Source: Actinomycetes bacterium (GTDB taxonomy: Bacteria; Actinomycetota; Acidimicrobiia; Acidimicrobiales; SZUA-35). Taken from it: a DNA stretch of 28,021 nucleotides. Made by a program: the position numbers and the translations under genes. Shown piece after piece: positions 1 through 7,268 of this stretch. The notes under the pieces are model-generated. The model was not told the origin of the DNA. It ran no database searches and saw only the letters and a program-made list of their open reading frames with translations. The stretch's first letter is position 1; every line of letters starts with the position of its first letter. Where the stretch lies: contig JAAETV010000275.1 of assembly GCA_024227975.1 (NCBI GenBank), positions 1-28,021 of the forward strand, written 5' to 3'.

Positions 1-73
1 AAGGTGCTGTTGGTCAGACGATAGAGGCGATTAGTGCCAGAACATGTCACCTATATGTCCTACCGTGGGCTAC

Positions 74-802
74 ATGGACATCCGCGAACGCGAGGAGCGA
101 CTACTGCGGCTACTTCGTCATCGGGCCCGATGCACCGCAGATGGACTGGCCGCCGAGCTCGGCGTCTCACGCCGTACGGTCCTGCGCGATCTGCAGCGCC
201 TACGCGATCGAGGGTTTGACATCTCTTCGATGACTGGGCCGGGAGGCGGTGTACGCCTCGAACCAACATCGGTCATGATCACCTCCCAGCTCAAGGGACG
301 AGAGGTAGTGGCCTTGCTCCTCGCCGTAGCGATCGCGAGCGCGTCACCGGGGATCCCGTTCCTTGCCGCCGCCGATACCGCGATCGCAAAGATCGAAGCC
401 TCCCTCCCCAAAGCCAGAGCAGATGAGCTCCAACGATTCATGCATCGAGTCATGATCGACCCACCCCAAGGAACGGCCGGAGCCACTTCAGGGCCGGTGG
501 TCGCCGGCCTCGTCGATGAGTTCGAGAAGGCCTTCACCGCAAACCGAATGCTCGAGTTCGCCTACACAGACAGGGCCGGCCGCCGGACCAAACGATCTGT
601 AGAGCCGCACGGGCTTCTAGTTACGTGGCCCAACTGGTACGTCATTGCCTGGGACCCGCAGCCCGACGCAACGAGGCTGTTCAGGGCCGACCGTATCGAG
701 AAGCCCAGGATGGCCGAACAAGAGTTCATCCCCCGCCCTCATGACCTCATCATGAGGCCGCACCCCAACGCCTTTTCCGCAAGAGCCGTCCCTCGCCAGT
801 AG
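74..802 (+). CDS. WYL-domain transcriptional regulator (YafY-like)
   Basis: Cytoplasmic DNA-binding regulator of 242 aa. The N-terminal winged helix-turn-helix (about residues 5-55) contains LAAELGVSRRTVLRDLQRL followed by the wing GPGGGVRL. The C-terminal half carries a WYL domain, with RSVEPHGLLVTWPNWYVIAW and a later TRLFRADRIE, the conserved ligand-binding stretch of the family. I chose the ATG at 74 because the protein starts directly before the HTH; an in-frame ATG at 44 would add ten residues with no family resemblance. No good ribosome binding site is seen before either start. The gene stands alone and converges on the TetR gene downstream, so its target is not obvious; the cognate gene may lie left of the window. 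Family known, ligand unknown. Confidence 0.88.
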   Translation: MDIREREERLLRLLRHRARCTADGLAAELGVSRRTVLRDLQRLRDRGFDISSMTGPGGGVRLEPTSVMITSQLKGREVVALLLAVAIASASPGIPFLAAADTAIAKIEASLPKARADELQRFMHRVMIDPPQGTAGATSGPVVAGLVDEFEKAFTANRMLEFAYTDRAGRRTKRSVEPHGLLVTWPNWYVIAWDPQPDATRLFRADRIEKPRMAEQEFIPRPHDLIMRPHPNAFSARAVPRQ

Positions 803-912
803 CTCCGAACCTCACACGAGCAGCCAGCCGCAGAGATACTGCCGACTGTGCCGGTTCCGTCGGTCGTCTCCAGCCACCCCCATTCTGCTGCTCTGATCGG
901 GCCGCCAGGCGA

Positions 913-1488
913 TCATTCTGCGTTGGCGAGAGTCATCACGATCTTGATCTGGTGGGTGACGAAGGCATCATCGAGGGGAAGGCGGGCCATGACGTGGTGG
1001 AAGAAGAAGCCGGCGGCGAATGTGCTCGCGAGTACGTCGGGTGGGAACGACCCAGAGATCTCGTCTCGTTGAGCGGCTCGTGTGAACACTTCGCTGACGA
1101 CAGCACGGCGCCGGTCCGCGAATGAACGGTGGGCCGCAGCAAGCCTCGCATCATGAGCGACCGCGCCGAGCAGCGACGGCAACACTGCGCCCCACGCGGC
1201 ATTTGAGAAGCCAGCAACTAGCTCGGCGGCAAGGAGTTCTAGTTCATCGGGCAATGAACCGAGGTCCGGAATCGAATCGAAGCTGCAGATGCGGTCAAAG
1301 GCCTCGGCGTACAGGTCGTCCCGGTTCGGCCAGTTGCGGTAGATCGTGGACCGTGCGACTCCGGTCCGCTCAGCGATGGCTTCGATGGTGATGCGTTCGA
1401 ACCCATGGTCGACGAGTAGTTCTGCCGTCGCCTGCAAAACCAGCTGCCTCGTGTGGACGACTCGCGGGTCGAGTTCGGCGTTGGTCAT
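913..1488 (-). CDS. TetR-family repressor, probable regulator of the divergent MFS pump
   Basis: Repressor of 191 aa. The N-terminal TetR HTH is plain: ITIEAIAERTGVARSTIYR at about residues 33-51, followed by the usual NWPNRDDLYAEAF. The C-terminal ligand domain is helical and typical of actinobacterial TetRs. A purine-rich AAGGAAG lies about 11 bases before the ATG. It is transcribed divergently from an MFS transporter, and a near-perfect 26-bp inverted repeat sits in the shared intergenic region over the transporter promoter. That arrangement is the classic TetR/efflux-pump circuit, in which the ligand releases the repressor. The ligand cannot be told from sequence. Confidence 0.9.
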   Translation of the reverse strand: MTNAELDPRVVHTRQLVLQATAELLVDHGFERITIEAIAERTGVARSTIYRNWPNRDDLYAEAFDRICSFDSIPDLGSLPDELELLAAELVAGFSNAAWGAVLPSLLGAVAHDARLAAAHRSFADRRRAVVSEVFTRAAQRDEISGSFPPDVLASTFAAGFFFHHVMARLPLDDAFVTHQIKIVMTLANAE

Positions 1489-1667
1489 CCTGGGGCGACT
1501 TCCTTCACGGCATCGGGCTCATCGGTCTTGTTCGGGTCCTCGGACAACGCTGCTGCGGTCTGCATCGACGCGTTGCACAGTAATGCACCGTGTTGCGTTA
1601 CGCAACGGGATGTTGCAGAGCGACGCTGGCATCGCCCAGAAGAAGCCAACACACGTCGTGATGGTTT

Positions 1668-1693
1668 GATGCATCGACATATGTCAATGCATC
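1668..1693. promoter_or_regulatory. Inverted-repeat operator between tetR and MFS genes
   Basis: A 26-bp inverted repeat centred between 1680 and 1681, with 24 of 26 positions symmetric. The arms are GATGCAT and ATGCATC around the perfect core GACATATGTC. Size and place fit a TetR-family operator. It covers the spacer of the predicted promoter of the MFS gene, so bound repressor would block RNA polymerase. Confidence 0.75.
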
Positions 1694-1703
1694 GATGTAT
1701 AGT
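1674..1703 (+). promoter_or_regulatory. Predicted promoter of the MFS gene, leaderless
   Basis: A -35 like element TCGACA (1674-1679) and a -10 element TATAGT (1698-1703) are 18 bases apart, each matching the consensus at five of six positions. Transcription would begin about seven bases after the -10, at or next to the ATG at 1710, giving a leaderless mRNA. This agrees with the lack of a ribosome binding site there. Confidence 0.55.
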
Positions 1704-1709
1704 GCGCAG

Positions 1710-3095
1710 ATGGCCCACAAGGAGACCGGATCTGGACTGGACGCCGACGATCCACCGACCAACGACCCTGGAATACCGGAGCAACGGCCAGAGATCTCGT
1801 TTGACCAGTCCGAAACGAACTGGCGGGCCTTTGTCAGGATCTGGTCTGGGCAGACCTTGTCTGGGGTTGGGACGACTGCGACCTACTATGGCCTGGCGAT
1901 CTGGACCTATCAGACAACCGGCTCGACAAGCTCGCTCTCCCTGGTACTCCTGGCCTCACTGTTCCCCCAGATTGCGGTCTTGCCACTGGCTGGCGCGCTG
2001 ATCGACCGGCTCGATAGACGCCGCCTGATGATGGGAGCGGACAGTGTCGCCGCTCTTGCCACGGTTGTGCTCATCGGCCTGTTTGCCAGCGGTCGCCTCA
2101 CCACGCTGAACATGGCTGTGGTGGTAGCGGTCGGAAGCATCTTCCAGGGCATCCAGTCGCCTGCGTTCAGTTCTGTCACAACCAGTCTGGTCGCGAGGCG
2201 AGACCGCAACCGGGCTGGGGGTCTCGCTCAGGTCGGCCAGGCGGTTCCCACCGTTGTCGGGCCCATTGTGGCCGGGGCGCTTCTGGCCGCGGTGGACATC
2301 GGGTGGGTCTTCGTGCTCGATCTGGTCTCGTTCGGCGCGGCGCTGTTGACACTGTTGCTCACCTCAGTTCCGAGGGCAGAAAAGACGGTGGCAGGGCAGG
2401 CGGGGGCTGGAACCATCCGACACGAAGTAGCGACCGCAGCCCGATACTTGCTCGACAAGAGGGGGTTGGCGTATCTCATAGCCCTGATCGCAGCGGCCAA
2501 CATCCTGCTGGCGTTCTTCAACATCTACCTCTTTCCTGTCCTGCTGAGTGTTGGTGACGAGCGGACCGTGGGCCTGATAGCAGGGCTCGGGGCCCTTGGC
2601 ATGACCGCTGGTGCGATCCTGATGAGTGTCTGGACCGGGCCTTCGCGTCGAATGCCGCTCATCTTCGGGGCGTCGGGCGCGATCGCTGTGGCTTCGATGG
2701 TGTTCGGAGTCGCGCACCACCGGATTGTCCTCGGTGCCGCCCTGCTCGTCGCCTATTCTGCTCTGGCCGTCGCCAGCAGCTCCACCCAGCCGATCGTCCA
2801 GAACAAGGTCGAGGTGGATCTCCAGGGCCGGGTGTTCGCGCTGAGGCGAATGGTCGGATTGTCGACCATGCCCATCGTCTACATTGCGGCCGGACCTCTT
2901 GCCGACCGGATACTCGCCCCCCGGGTCGTGGAAGACGCCGAAGGTTGGCTTGCCTCAGTAGTGGGTACTGGAGATGGTCGAGCGGCGGCTGCCGGCATCT
3001 TCTTGGTCGGTGCTCTCACCTTGATCGTTGTGGCGGCATTCATGTTGGTGAAGCCACTCCGCAACGTCGAGTCGGATTTGCCTGATCTGTCCTGA
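1710..3095 (+). CDS. MFS efflux transporter
   Basis: Inner-membrane major facilitator of about 461 aa with about 12 hydrophobic segments. The loop after the second segment carries the MFS signature as GALIDRLDRRRLMMGAD. After an acidic, non-membrane N-terminal stretch of about 35 residues the protein reads WRAFVRIWSGQTLSGVGTTA, typical of the MFS_3 (enterobactin exporter-like) drug/siderophore efflux group. I prefer the ATG at 1710 over the one at 1695, because 1710 coincides with the predicted transcription start and 1695 lies inside the promoter. Divergent from a TetR gene, so probably induced by its own substrate. The transported compound is not known. A strong hairpin follows the stop codon. 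Confidence 0.88.
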   Translation: MAHKETGSGLDADDPPTNDPGIPEQRPEISFDQSETNWRAFVRIWSGQTLSGVGTTATYYGLAIWTYQTTGSTSSLSLVLLASLFPQIAVLPLAGALIDRLDRRRLMMGADSVAALATVVLIGLFASGRLTTLNMAVVVAVGSIFQGIQSPAFSSVTTSLVARRDRNRAGGLAQVGQAVPTVVGPIVAGALLAAVDIGWVFVLDLVSFGAALLTLLLTSVPRAEKTVAGQAGAGTIRHEVATAARYLLDKRGLAYLIALIAAANILLAFFNIYLFPVLLSVGDERTVGLIAGLGALGMTAGAILMSVWTGPSRRMPLIFGASGAIAVASMVFGVAHHRIVLGAALLVAYSALAVASSSTQPIVQNKVEVDLQGRVFALRRMVGLSTMPIVYIAAGPLADRILAPRVVEDAEGWLASVVGTGDGRAAAAGIFLVGALTLIVVAAFMLVKPLRNVESDLPDLS

Positions 3096-3116
3096 GCGCG
3101 CCGTCGGTCGGGGGTT

Positions 3117-3146
3117 GATGGGGAGAGCCGATTGCTCCTCCCCATC
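3117..3146 (+). terminator. Hairpin after the MFS gene
   Basis: Perfect 9-bp stem GATGGGGAG / CTCCCCATC, extended inward by AGC/GCT across a one-base bulge to a 5-base loop. It lies 22 bases after the MFS stop. There is no clear T-tract, which is common in high-GC actinobacteria. Confidence 0.5.
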
Positions 3147-3155
3147 GCCAGCCTG

Positions 3156-3176
3156 CTTGATCTGAGCGAGATCGAG
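3156..3176. promoter_or_regulatory. Candidate ArsR operator
   Basis: Interrupted palindrome with arms CTTGATCT and AGATCGAG (7 of 8 pairs) around a 5-base centre, 34 bases before the arsR start. A TANNNT-type -10 (TAAGGT, 3177-3182) follows directly, so a bound repressor would cover the promoter. Consistent with autoregulation, but a short repeat of this quality could also occur by chance. Confidence 0.4.
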
Positions 3177-3210
3177 TAAGGTCGAGGTCTCTGACGAAGG
3201 CGCCCTCACC

Positions 3211-3579
3211 ATGCCAGAAGATGGGAACGACTCGAGTTGTTGCACCCCGATTGTTGAGCTTGATGTGTCCGCTGTTGCGGCCGGAGACCTCGCGGCGCGG
3301 TTCAAGGCACTCGGCGATCCAACCCGATTGCGGCTGCTCGGCCTGATCGCGTCGAACATCGAAATGTGTGTTTGCGATCTGACCGAGCCCCTCGGCCTCA
3401 CCCAGCCAACCGTCAGTCATCACCTCAAGATCCTGGCCTCAGCCGGCCTCGTCAGGCGCGAAAAGCGCGGGAGGTGGGCCTACTTCACCGTCGACAACGA
3501 CGAGCTCGCCGATCTCGCCCGTGCTCTGCTCCCCGAGGGGCCCTTCGCCCGCCAAGACGCCGGATTGCCGATCGCGTAG
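3211..3579 (+). CDS. arsR: ArsR/SmtB-family metalloregulator
   Basis: Small winged-helix repressor of 122 aa. ArsR hallmarks are FKALGDPTRLRLLGLIAS (about 31-48), then MCVCDLTEPLGLTQPTVSHH with two cysteines (C53, C55) in the CVCDL motif used for arsenite/antimonite binding, and the wing REKRGRWAYFTV. An N-terminal Cys pair (C10, C11) resembles actinobacterial ArsR proteins that use three or more thiols. Metal(loid) binding normally releases the protein from DNA. No arsenic pump, reductase or methylase is in the window. The only transporter next to it is the MFS gene upstream, separated by a hairpin, so its target is uncertain. Confidence 0.88.
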   Translation: MPEDGNDSSCCTPIVELDVSAVAAGDLAARFKALGDPTRLRLLGLIASNIEMCVCDLTEPLGLTQPTVSHHLKILASAGLVRREKRGRWAYFTVDNDELADLARALLPEGPFARQDAGLPIA

Positions 3580-3582
3580 AGG

Positions 3583-4428
3583 TCACCGTCGAACCGGATC
3601 AGCGCAGGAGTGGGCGCATACCAGCCCCGCAAGCTGCTTGGGATGGGTCATGGGTAGGAGGTGTCCAGCGCCCTGGACGACGCGCTTGGCACTTGAAGGC
3701 ATGATCTCATGGAGCCCATCGACCAGGCTCATCATCGGCCATGGGCTGTTGTCGCCGCGCACCAGAAGCGTCTTGGCGGCGAGTCGTCGAAGGGCGTCAC
3801 GGCCGGGATCAGCAGCGAAAGATGATTCCCAATCAAGCCGAATCTTCGCGGCCTGGTTCACCAACTGTTCCCGTGCGGCATCCGACATTGCCTCCCAGGC
3901 TCCCGCTCCGGTCCAGAAATCAATGAAGCCATGCAGGGCACCGGTGACATCGCCCCGTTCAAGCCTGTCGACGAACTGTGTGCGTACTTCTCCGAATCGA
4001 TCAAGAGCACGATGGGCGCCCGCGTAGCGAAGCGCCGCGAACAGAACCGGCTCGATCAAGGTCAGGCTCTTGATCGGCCAGAGGTCAGTCAGAGCCATCT
4101 CGACCGCTACCGCGCCTCCGTAGGAGTAGCCGACCAGGTGCAAGGGGACGTTGGCAGCCGGCAGCACATCGGCAAGGCGTGAGACCTCGGTTCTGAGCGT
4201 GAACGAGTCAGACCCCTCCCAGCCTGGGGCACTTCCATACCCAATGAGGTCGGGGGCAAGCGCTCTCTCACAGAAGTGCTGCTCGAACGATTGCCACATT
4301 GCGCCCGCACCCGCTGACCCGTGCAGGAGTACCACAACAGGGTCACCTTGCGAGTCGTGACCTCGCGGCACTTGCTGGATCTCAAAAGTCGAGGCGGACC
4401 CACACGCCACCGCTGCTTCAGTCGTCAA
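3583..4428 (-). CDS. Alpha/beta-fold hydrolase
   Basis: Soluble hydrolase of 281 aa. Visible landmarks are the oxyanion segment VVLLHGSAGAGAMW, the nucleophile elbow HLVGYSYGGAVAVEMA (Ser near residue 102), a likely acid in LLVRGDNSPWP, and the catalytic His in VVQGAGHLLPMTHP. Substrate cannot be inferred; esterases, dienelactone-like and C-C bond hydrolases all look like this. I chose the TTG at 4428 because a GGGAG lies eight bases upstream and the protein then begins close to the fold. An ATG at 4485 would add 19 residues that overlap promoter-like sequence. The gene stands alone, tail to tail with arsR (three bases between stops). Confidence 0.8.
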   Translation of the reverse strand: MTTEAAVACGSASTFEIQQVPRGHDSQGDPVVVLLHGSAGAGAMWQSFEQHFCERALAPDLIGYGSAPGWEGSDSFTLRTEVSRLADVLPAANVPLHLVGYSYGGAVAVEMALTDLWPIKSLTLIEPVLFAALRYAGAHRALDRFGEVRTQFVDRLERGDVTGALHGFIDFWTGAGAWEAMSDAAREQLVNQAAKIRLDWESSFAADPGRDALRRLAAKTLLVRGDNSPWPMMSLVDGLHEIMPSSAKRVVQGAGHLLPMTHPKQLAGLVCAHSCADPVRR

Positions 4429-4440
4429 AATGAGTCTCCC

Positions 4441-4503
4441 AATACATAGACCAATATCGATACGACCCCACTCTGACTGATACATAGATACATGTCAATG
4501 GAT
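4441..4503 (-). promoter_or_regulatory. AT-rich promoter region of the hydrolase with shared motif
   Basis: AT-rich stretch before the hydrolase start. It contains a consensus -35 TTGACA on the minus strand (4498-4493) but no convincing -10 at the right distance. ATACATAGA occurs twice (from 4442 and from 4480). ATGTCAATGGAT (4492-4503) matches 11 of 12 bases of the right half of the TetR operator at 1681-1692. It may be a weaker site for the same repressor. Confidence 0.35.
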
Positions 4504-4813
4504 TGGGTGGGTCAGCCGCCGCATCGACGAAGCCCGACGACAGCTCCTCCAAGACGCCAAGTTCGCAGATGCTGCCCTCGACGTCGGTTTCCACGACCCA
4601 GCACACCTGACCCGGCATTTCAGAACCCACATCGGAATCAGCCGTGATCACGGGCGCCGACGAGCTGACGGAGGGCGAGCGGCTGCATATCGGCGGATAT
4701 CGCTCGACAGGTGGGGGCGTGGCGGCCGCTGTTTCCGAGCAGTCTTCGGTGCCTCAGGTAGGACGGCGCGGGGCCTTCGACGTCAACAGCGGTACCTGGG
4801 CCATCGTGACTGA
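4481..4813 (+). pseudogene. Start-less C-terminal remnant of an AraC-family regulator
   Basis: One frame reads WVSRRIDEARRQLLQDAKFA, then DAALDVGFHDPAHLTRHFRT and HIGIS (about 4508-4639). This is the second helix-turn-helix of an AraC/XylS protein, including the signature GF-D-HLTRHF. The frame opens after a stop at 4478, has no usable start codon, and lacks the whole sensor domain and the first HTH. After HIGIS the expected P-x-x-YR ending is missing and the frame runs on as low-quality Arg/Gly-rich sequence to a stop at 4811. It is therefore a broken gene end, not a working regulator. Only about 45 codons are recognisable. Confidence 0.7.
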
Positions 4814-4826
4814 CCGACCGCGGCCC

Positions 4827-5456
4827 TCAGGTTTTGAGTGCCCCGTCAACTGCCCCGCGTACCAGGGTCTCGGGTTCTGGCCACGGGTAGCCACTGATCG
4901 TGATGAGCCCTTGTGCAATGCCGTTGAGGGCACAGAACAGGAGCTCCGACTTCGCACCCAGCTTCGATGCCTCAATGCCGTCGGCCCGTGCGTCGGCAAG
5001 GCAGGTGCGTAGAAGGTCGAAACGGGTGATCAACACGGCGTCGTCGACGAAGGCGCGGACGTCGTCTTGGGTGATCCCGCCTGACATGAACACCAAGAAA
5101 TAGTGATCGCGGTGCTGGAGCCAGAAGGCGACATAGCCTTGGGCCACGGCGTAGAGCCGGGCGACCGGGTCGGGTTCCCCAGCGGCGATGTCATCGAGCC
5201 CGTCGAACAGTTCGCCGATCACGTCTGCCCAAAGCGTGCGCAGAATGTCGAACTTGTTCTCGAAGTACTTGTAGAGCGTCATCGGCGTGCACCCCGATTC
5301 GAGCGCGAGCCGGCGTATCGAGATGGCTGCGTAGCCCTCCTGGTGAAACAAGTTGAGCGCGCACGCGGCGATGTGCGCTCGTGTCTCGGCGATGTGCTCG
5401 GGAGAGCGTACGGGACGGCCCCGGGGGGCGGGAGATGAGTCTTCTGGCTGCGTCAT
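4827..5456 (-). CDS. TetR-family repressor, divergent to a membrane protein gene
   Basis: About 209 aa from the ATG at 5456. The N-terminus is low-complexity (PEDSSPAPRGRPVRSPEHIA), then AISIRRLALESGCTPMTLYK and YFENKFDILRTLW form the TetR HTH. The C-terminal part resembles the TetR_C_33-like helical ligand domain. In-frame ATGs at 5471 and 5504 are also possible; 5504 lies next to the operator and is less likely. The gene faces away from a small membrane-protein gene, with a perfect palindrome in between. The inferred role is control of that gene and of itself. Confidence 0.87.
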   Translation of the reverse strand: MTQPEDSSPAPRGRPVRSPEHIAETRAHIAACALNLFHQEGYAAISIRRLALESGCTPMTLYKYFENKFDILRTLWADVIGELFDGLDDIAAGEPDPVARLYAVAQGYVAFWLQHRDHYFLVFMSGGITQDDVRAFVDDAVLITRFDLLRTCLADARADGIEASKLGAKSELLFCALNGIAQGLITISGYPWPEPETLVRGAVDGALKT

Positions 5457-5487
5457 GGTCCTGCGGTTCATCGTCGCCGGCCAGTCA

Positions 5488-5502
5488 GGCCTTGACAAGG
5501 CC
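5488..5502. promoter_or_regulatory. Perfect palindromic operator over a -35 box
   Basis: GGCCTTG-A-CAAGGCC, a perfect 7-1-7 palindrome between the divergent tetR and membrane-protein genes. It overlaps the TTGACA -35 element (5492-5497) of the rightward promoter, the position expected for repression. Confidence 0.65.
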
Positions 5503-5520
5503 AATCCGATTTCGTAGAAC
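5492..5520 (+). promoter_or_regulatory. Promoter of the membrane-protein gene, probably leaderless
   Basis: A perfect -35 TTGACA (5492-5497) is 17 bases before a weaker -10 TAGAAC (5515-5520). The start point would fall at about 5527-5528, on the ATG of the next gene. Confidence 0.5.
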
Positions 5521-5527
5521 GTGTTAT

Positions 5528-5974
5528 ATGAAAAGGATTGAGGCCACCGAGGGCGCAGCCGGCACGGCTGGACGTGAGTGGACGCGGTTCAAGCAGCTGT
5601 TCCTCGTTGCGGCGCTGTGGAATTTCGCCGGTGCTGTACCGGGGTTCTTCGACAGCGCTGGTTCGTTCTCCCGCGAGTTCGACCGGGAGCTGAGCGACCC
5701 GGTGATGATCGCGGTGTATCGCGGCGCTTGGGGCACGGCGCTGCTCTACGGCTTCGGTTTCCTGATGGTCGCCTGGAACCCGGTACGACACTCGGGCGTA
5801 GTACTGATGGGCGGCATCGGTAAGGCGTTCTTCGCCATCAACCTGCTCTACATGTACTCAAACGGTTGGACCTCCAGCTTTGCGCTAGTAGTCATCGGCG
5901 GCGACATCGTCTTCGTCATACTGTTCGTGGCCTACTTCCTTCGCATCAGGCAGCTCGGCCACACTCTGATCTGA
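5528..5974 (+). CDS. Small four-helix integral membrane protein, function unknown
   Basis: 148 aa with four hydrophobic segments: around QLFLVAALWNFAGAVPGFF, WGTALLYGFGFLMVAW, VVLMGGIGKAFFAINLLYMY and FALVVIGGDIVFVILFVAYF. Between helices 1 and 2 is a charged loop with FSREFDRELSDP. I do not recognise a characterised family; it resembles small uncharacterised membrane proteins of actinobacteria and proteobacteria. The ATG at 5528 is used because the promoter predicts a start point there, and upstream in-frame codons overlap the tetR gene. Control by the divergent TetR is inferred. Confidence 0.72.
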   Translation: MKRIEATEGAAGTAGREWTRFKQLFLVAALWNFAGAVPGFFDSAGSFSREFDRELSDPVMIAVYRGAWGTALLYGFGFLMVAWNPVRHSGVVLMGGIGKAFFAINLLYMYSNGWTSSFALVVIGGDIVFVILFVAYFLRIRQLGHTLI

Positions 5975-6064
5975 TCGGCGCTCGAGACACCACGTCACCA
6001 TCCCGCGTTCGGGGGCAGGCAGCAGACCCCGGCCGCTACCAGGTCGACTGGCGGACGTCACCTT

Positions 6065-6082
6065 GCGGTTGAGTCGAACCGC
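6065..6082. terminator. Hairpin between convergent genes
   Basis: GCGGTT / AACCGC, a perfect 6-bp stem with a 6-base loop, lies between the convergent membrane-protein and aminotransferase genes. It could end transcription from either side. It has no T-tract. Confidence 0.3.
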
Positions 6083-6097
6083 CAGCGATATGGGTAG

Positions 6098-7252
6098 TCA
6101 GATGCCTGTCAGGATCTCCTCGAGCGCCTCGACGAAGGACAGGAATTCCTCGTGACTGGTGATGAGCGGAGGGTCGATCCGGAGCATTGCTCCCCGAGGG
6201 CAGACGATGTAGCCCCGCTCGAGAAGAGCCTGGAATACCTCGCGGCAGGTGTCTTCGCCGGCCAGATCGACGGCGAACATCAGACCCCGTCCGCGAACAG
6301 CGAGAACCGCCTCGTGGGTGAGAAGCCCCTCCAGGGCCTCCAGGAATCTCGGCCCGTTGGCGGCGGACCGTTCGATCAGCGCCTCGTCCCGGATGGTGGC
6401 GATGACCTCCTTGGCCACCGCCGCCCCCAGCGGATCGTTCTGGTGGGATTGCATGTACTTGAAGTCGGTGGCCGCCAACTCGCCAGCTGTCTCGCCATTC
6501 ATCACCACGGCGCTGACCGGGTAGCCATTCCCGATCCCCTTCCCGATCACGATCAGATCGGGGCTGATGCCATAGTGATCGAAACCGAACCATGAACCAG
6601 TCCGGCCGATCCCCGTCGTCACCTCATTGGCGATGATCTTGCCACCCTTGCTCCTGACGAGATCGACGACCTTGCGAACCAGCGGGACCGGGGCGAAGCG
6701 GACCTGGCCCGATGAGCTCCCCGGTTCGAAGATGAACTCCGACACATCATCGGGAACCTCGTCGAGGTGGTCGCATTCGGCCGATCGGTGACCACCGGGA
6801 CACGATCCACAGACCTCCCAGTCGAGGATGGACCAATTGCTGGTTCGGTCGAGAACTGAGCTGAACGAGCCCAGGTAGGCATCGTGGAAGGTCATCGAGA
6901 GAGTCCGCCCCGTGATCTTCTTCGAAGCCTGACGGGCGTAGTCGATTCCCTCGCTTCCCGAACAAAGGAACACGCCAGATCCGTCGTGGCGGTCGCAGAC
7001 CGAAAGTAGAGCGGCAGCTGCTTCTTCGACGACGGGGTTCGAGTAGCAGAAGCCGGCGTGGGTGAGGCCGTCGATCTGGTTCCGGATGGCCTCATTGACA
7101 CGACGATTCCCGTGACCCAGCGAGGTACACCACACACCCGACCCGAAGTCGACATAGCGCTTGCCCTGCCCGTCGGTGAGATGGATGCCGTCGCCGGAGA
7201 CGATTTCGGGAAGTTCGAGCCGGTGCCCTGTTGAGTTGAAGATGGCGCTCAT
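6098..7252 (-). CDS. Class III PLP-dependent aminotransferase, atypical subfamily
   Basis: 384 aa, close to the usual length of fold-type I class III aminotransferases. Landmarks are YVDFGSGVWCTSLGHGN near the N-terminus, FLCSGSEGIDYARQASKKIT (about 95-114), FIFEPGSSSGQVRFAP (173-188), and the PLP lysine K238 in LIVIGKGIGNGYPVSAV. The motif normally written DEV-TG-GRTG reads NEVTTGIGRTG, so Asn209 replaces the Asp that usually contacts the pyridine nitrogen of PLP. C148, C151, H155, C160 and H162 cluster just before the EPGSSSG motif. I recall relatives with these same features, so the enzyme is probably active, but its amino donor is unknown. It begins 16 bases after the stop of the PLP enzyme upstream and is likely co-transcribed with it. 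Confidence 0.85.
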   Translation of the reverse strand: MSAIFNSTGHRLELPEIVSGDGIHLTDGQGKRYVDFGSGVWCTSLGHGNRRVNEAIRNQIDGLTHAGFCYSNPVVEEAAAALLSVCDRHDGSGVFLCSGSEGIDYARQASKKITGRTLSMTFHDAYLGSFSSVLDRTSNWSILDWEVCGSCPGGHRSAECDHLDEVPDDVSEFIFEPGSSSGQVRFAPVPLVRKVVDLVRSKGGKIIANEVTTGIGRTGSWFGFDHYGISPDLIVIGKGIGNGYPVSAVVMNGETAGELAATDFKYMQSHQNDPLGAAVAKEVIATIRDEALIERSAANGPRFLEALEGLLTHEAVLAVRGRGLMFAVDLAGEDTCREVFQALLERGYIVCPRGAMLRIDPPLITSHEEFLSFVEALEEILTGI

Positions 7253-7268
7253 CCTGGCGAACTTATCG

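Noticed and set aside
803..912. Short gap between convergent genes with CCGAC/GTCGG arms that could be a terminator.
   Set aside because: Only five pairs around a 12-base loop with no T-tract; too weak to call.
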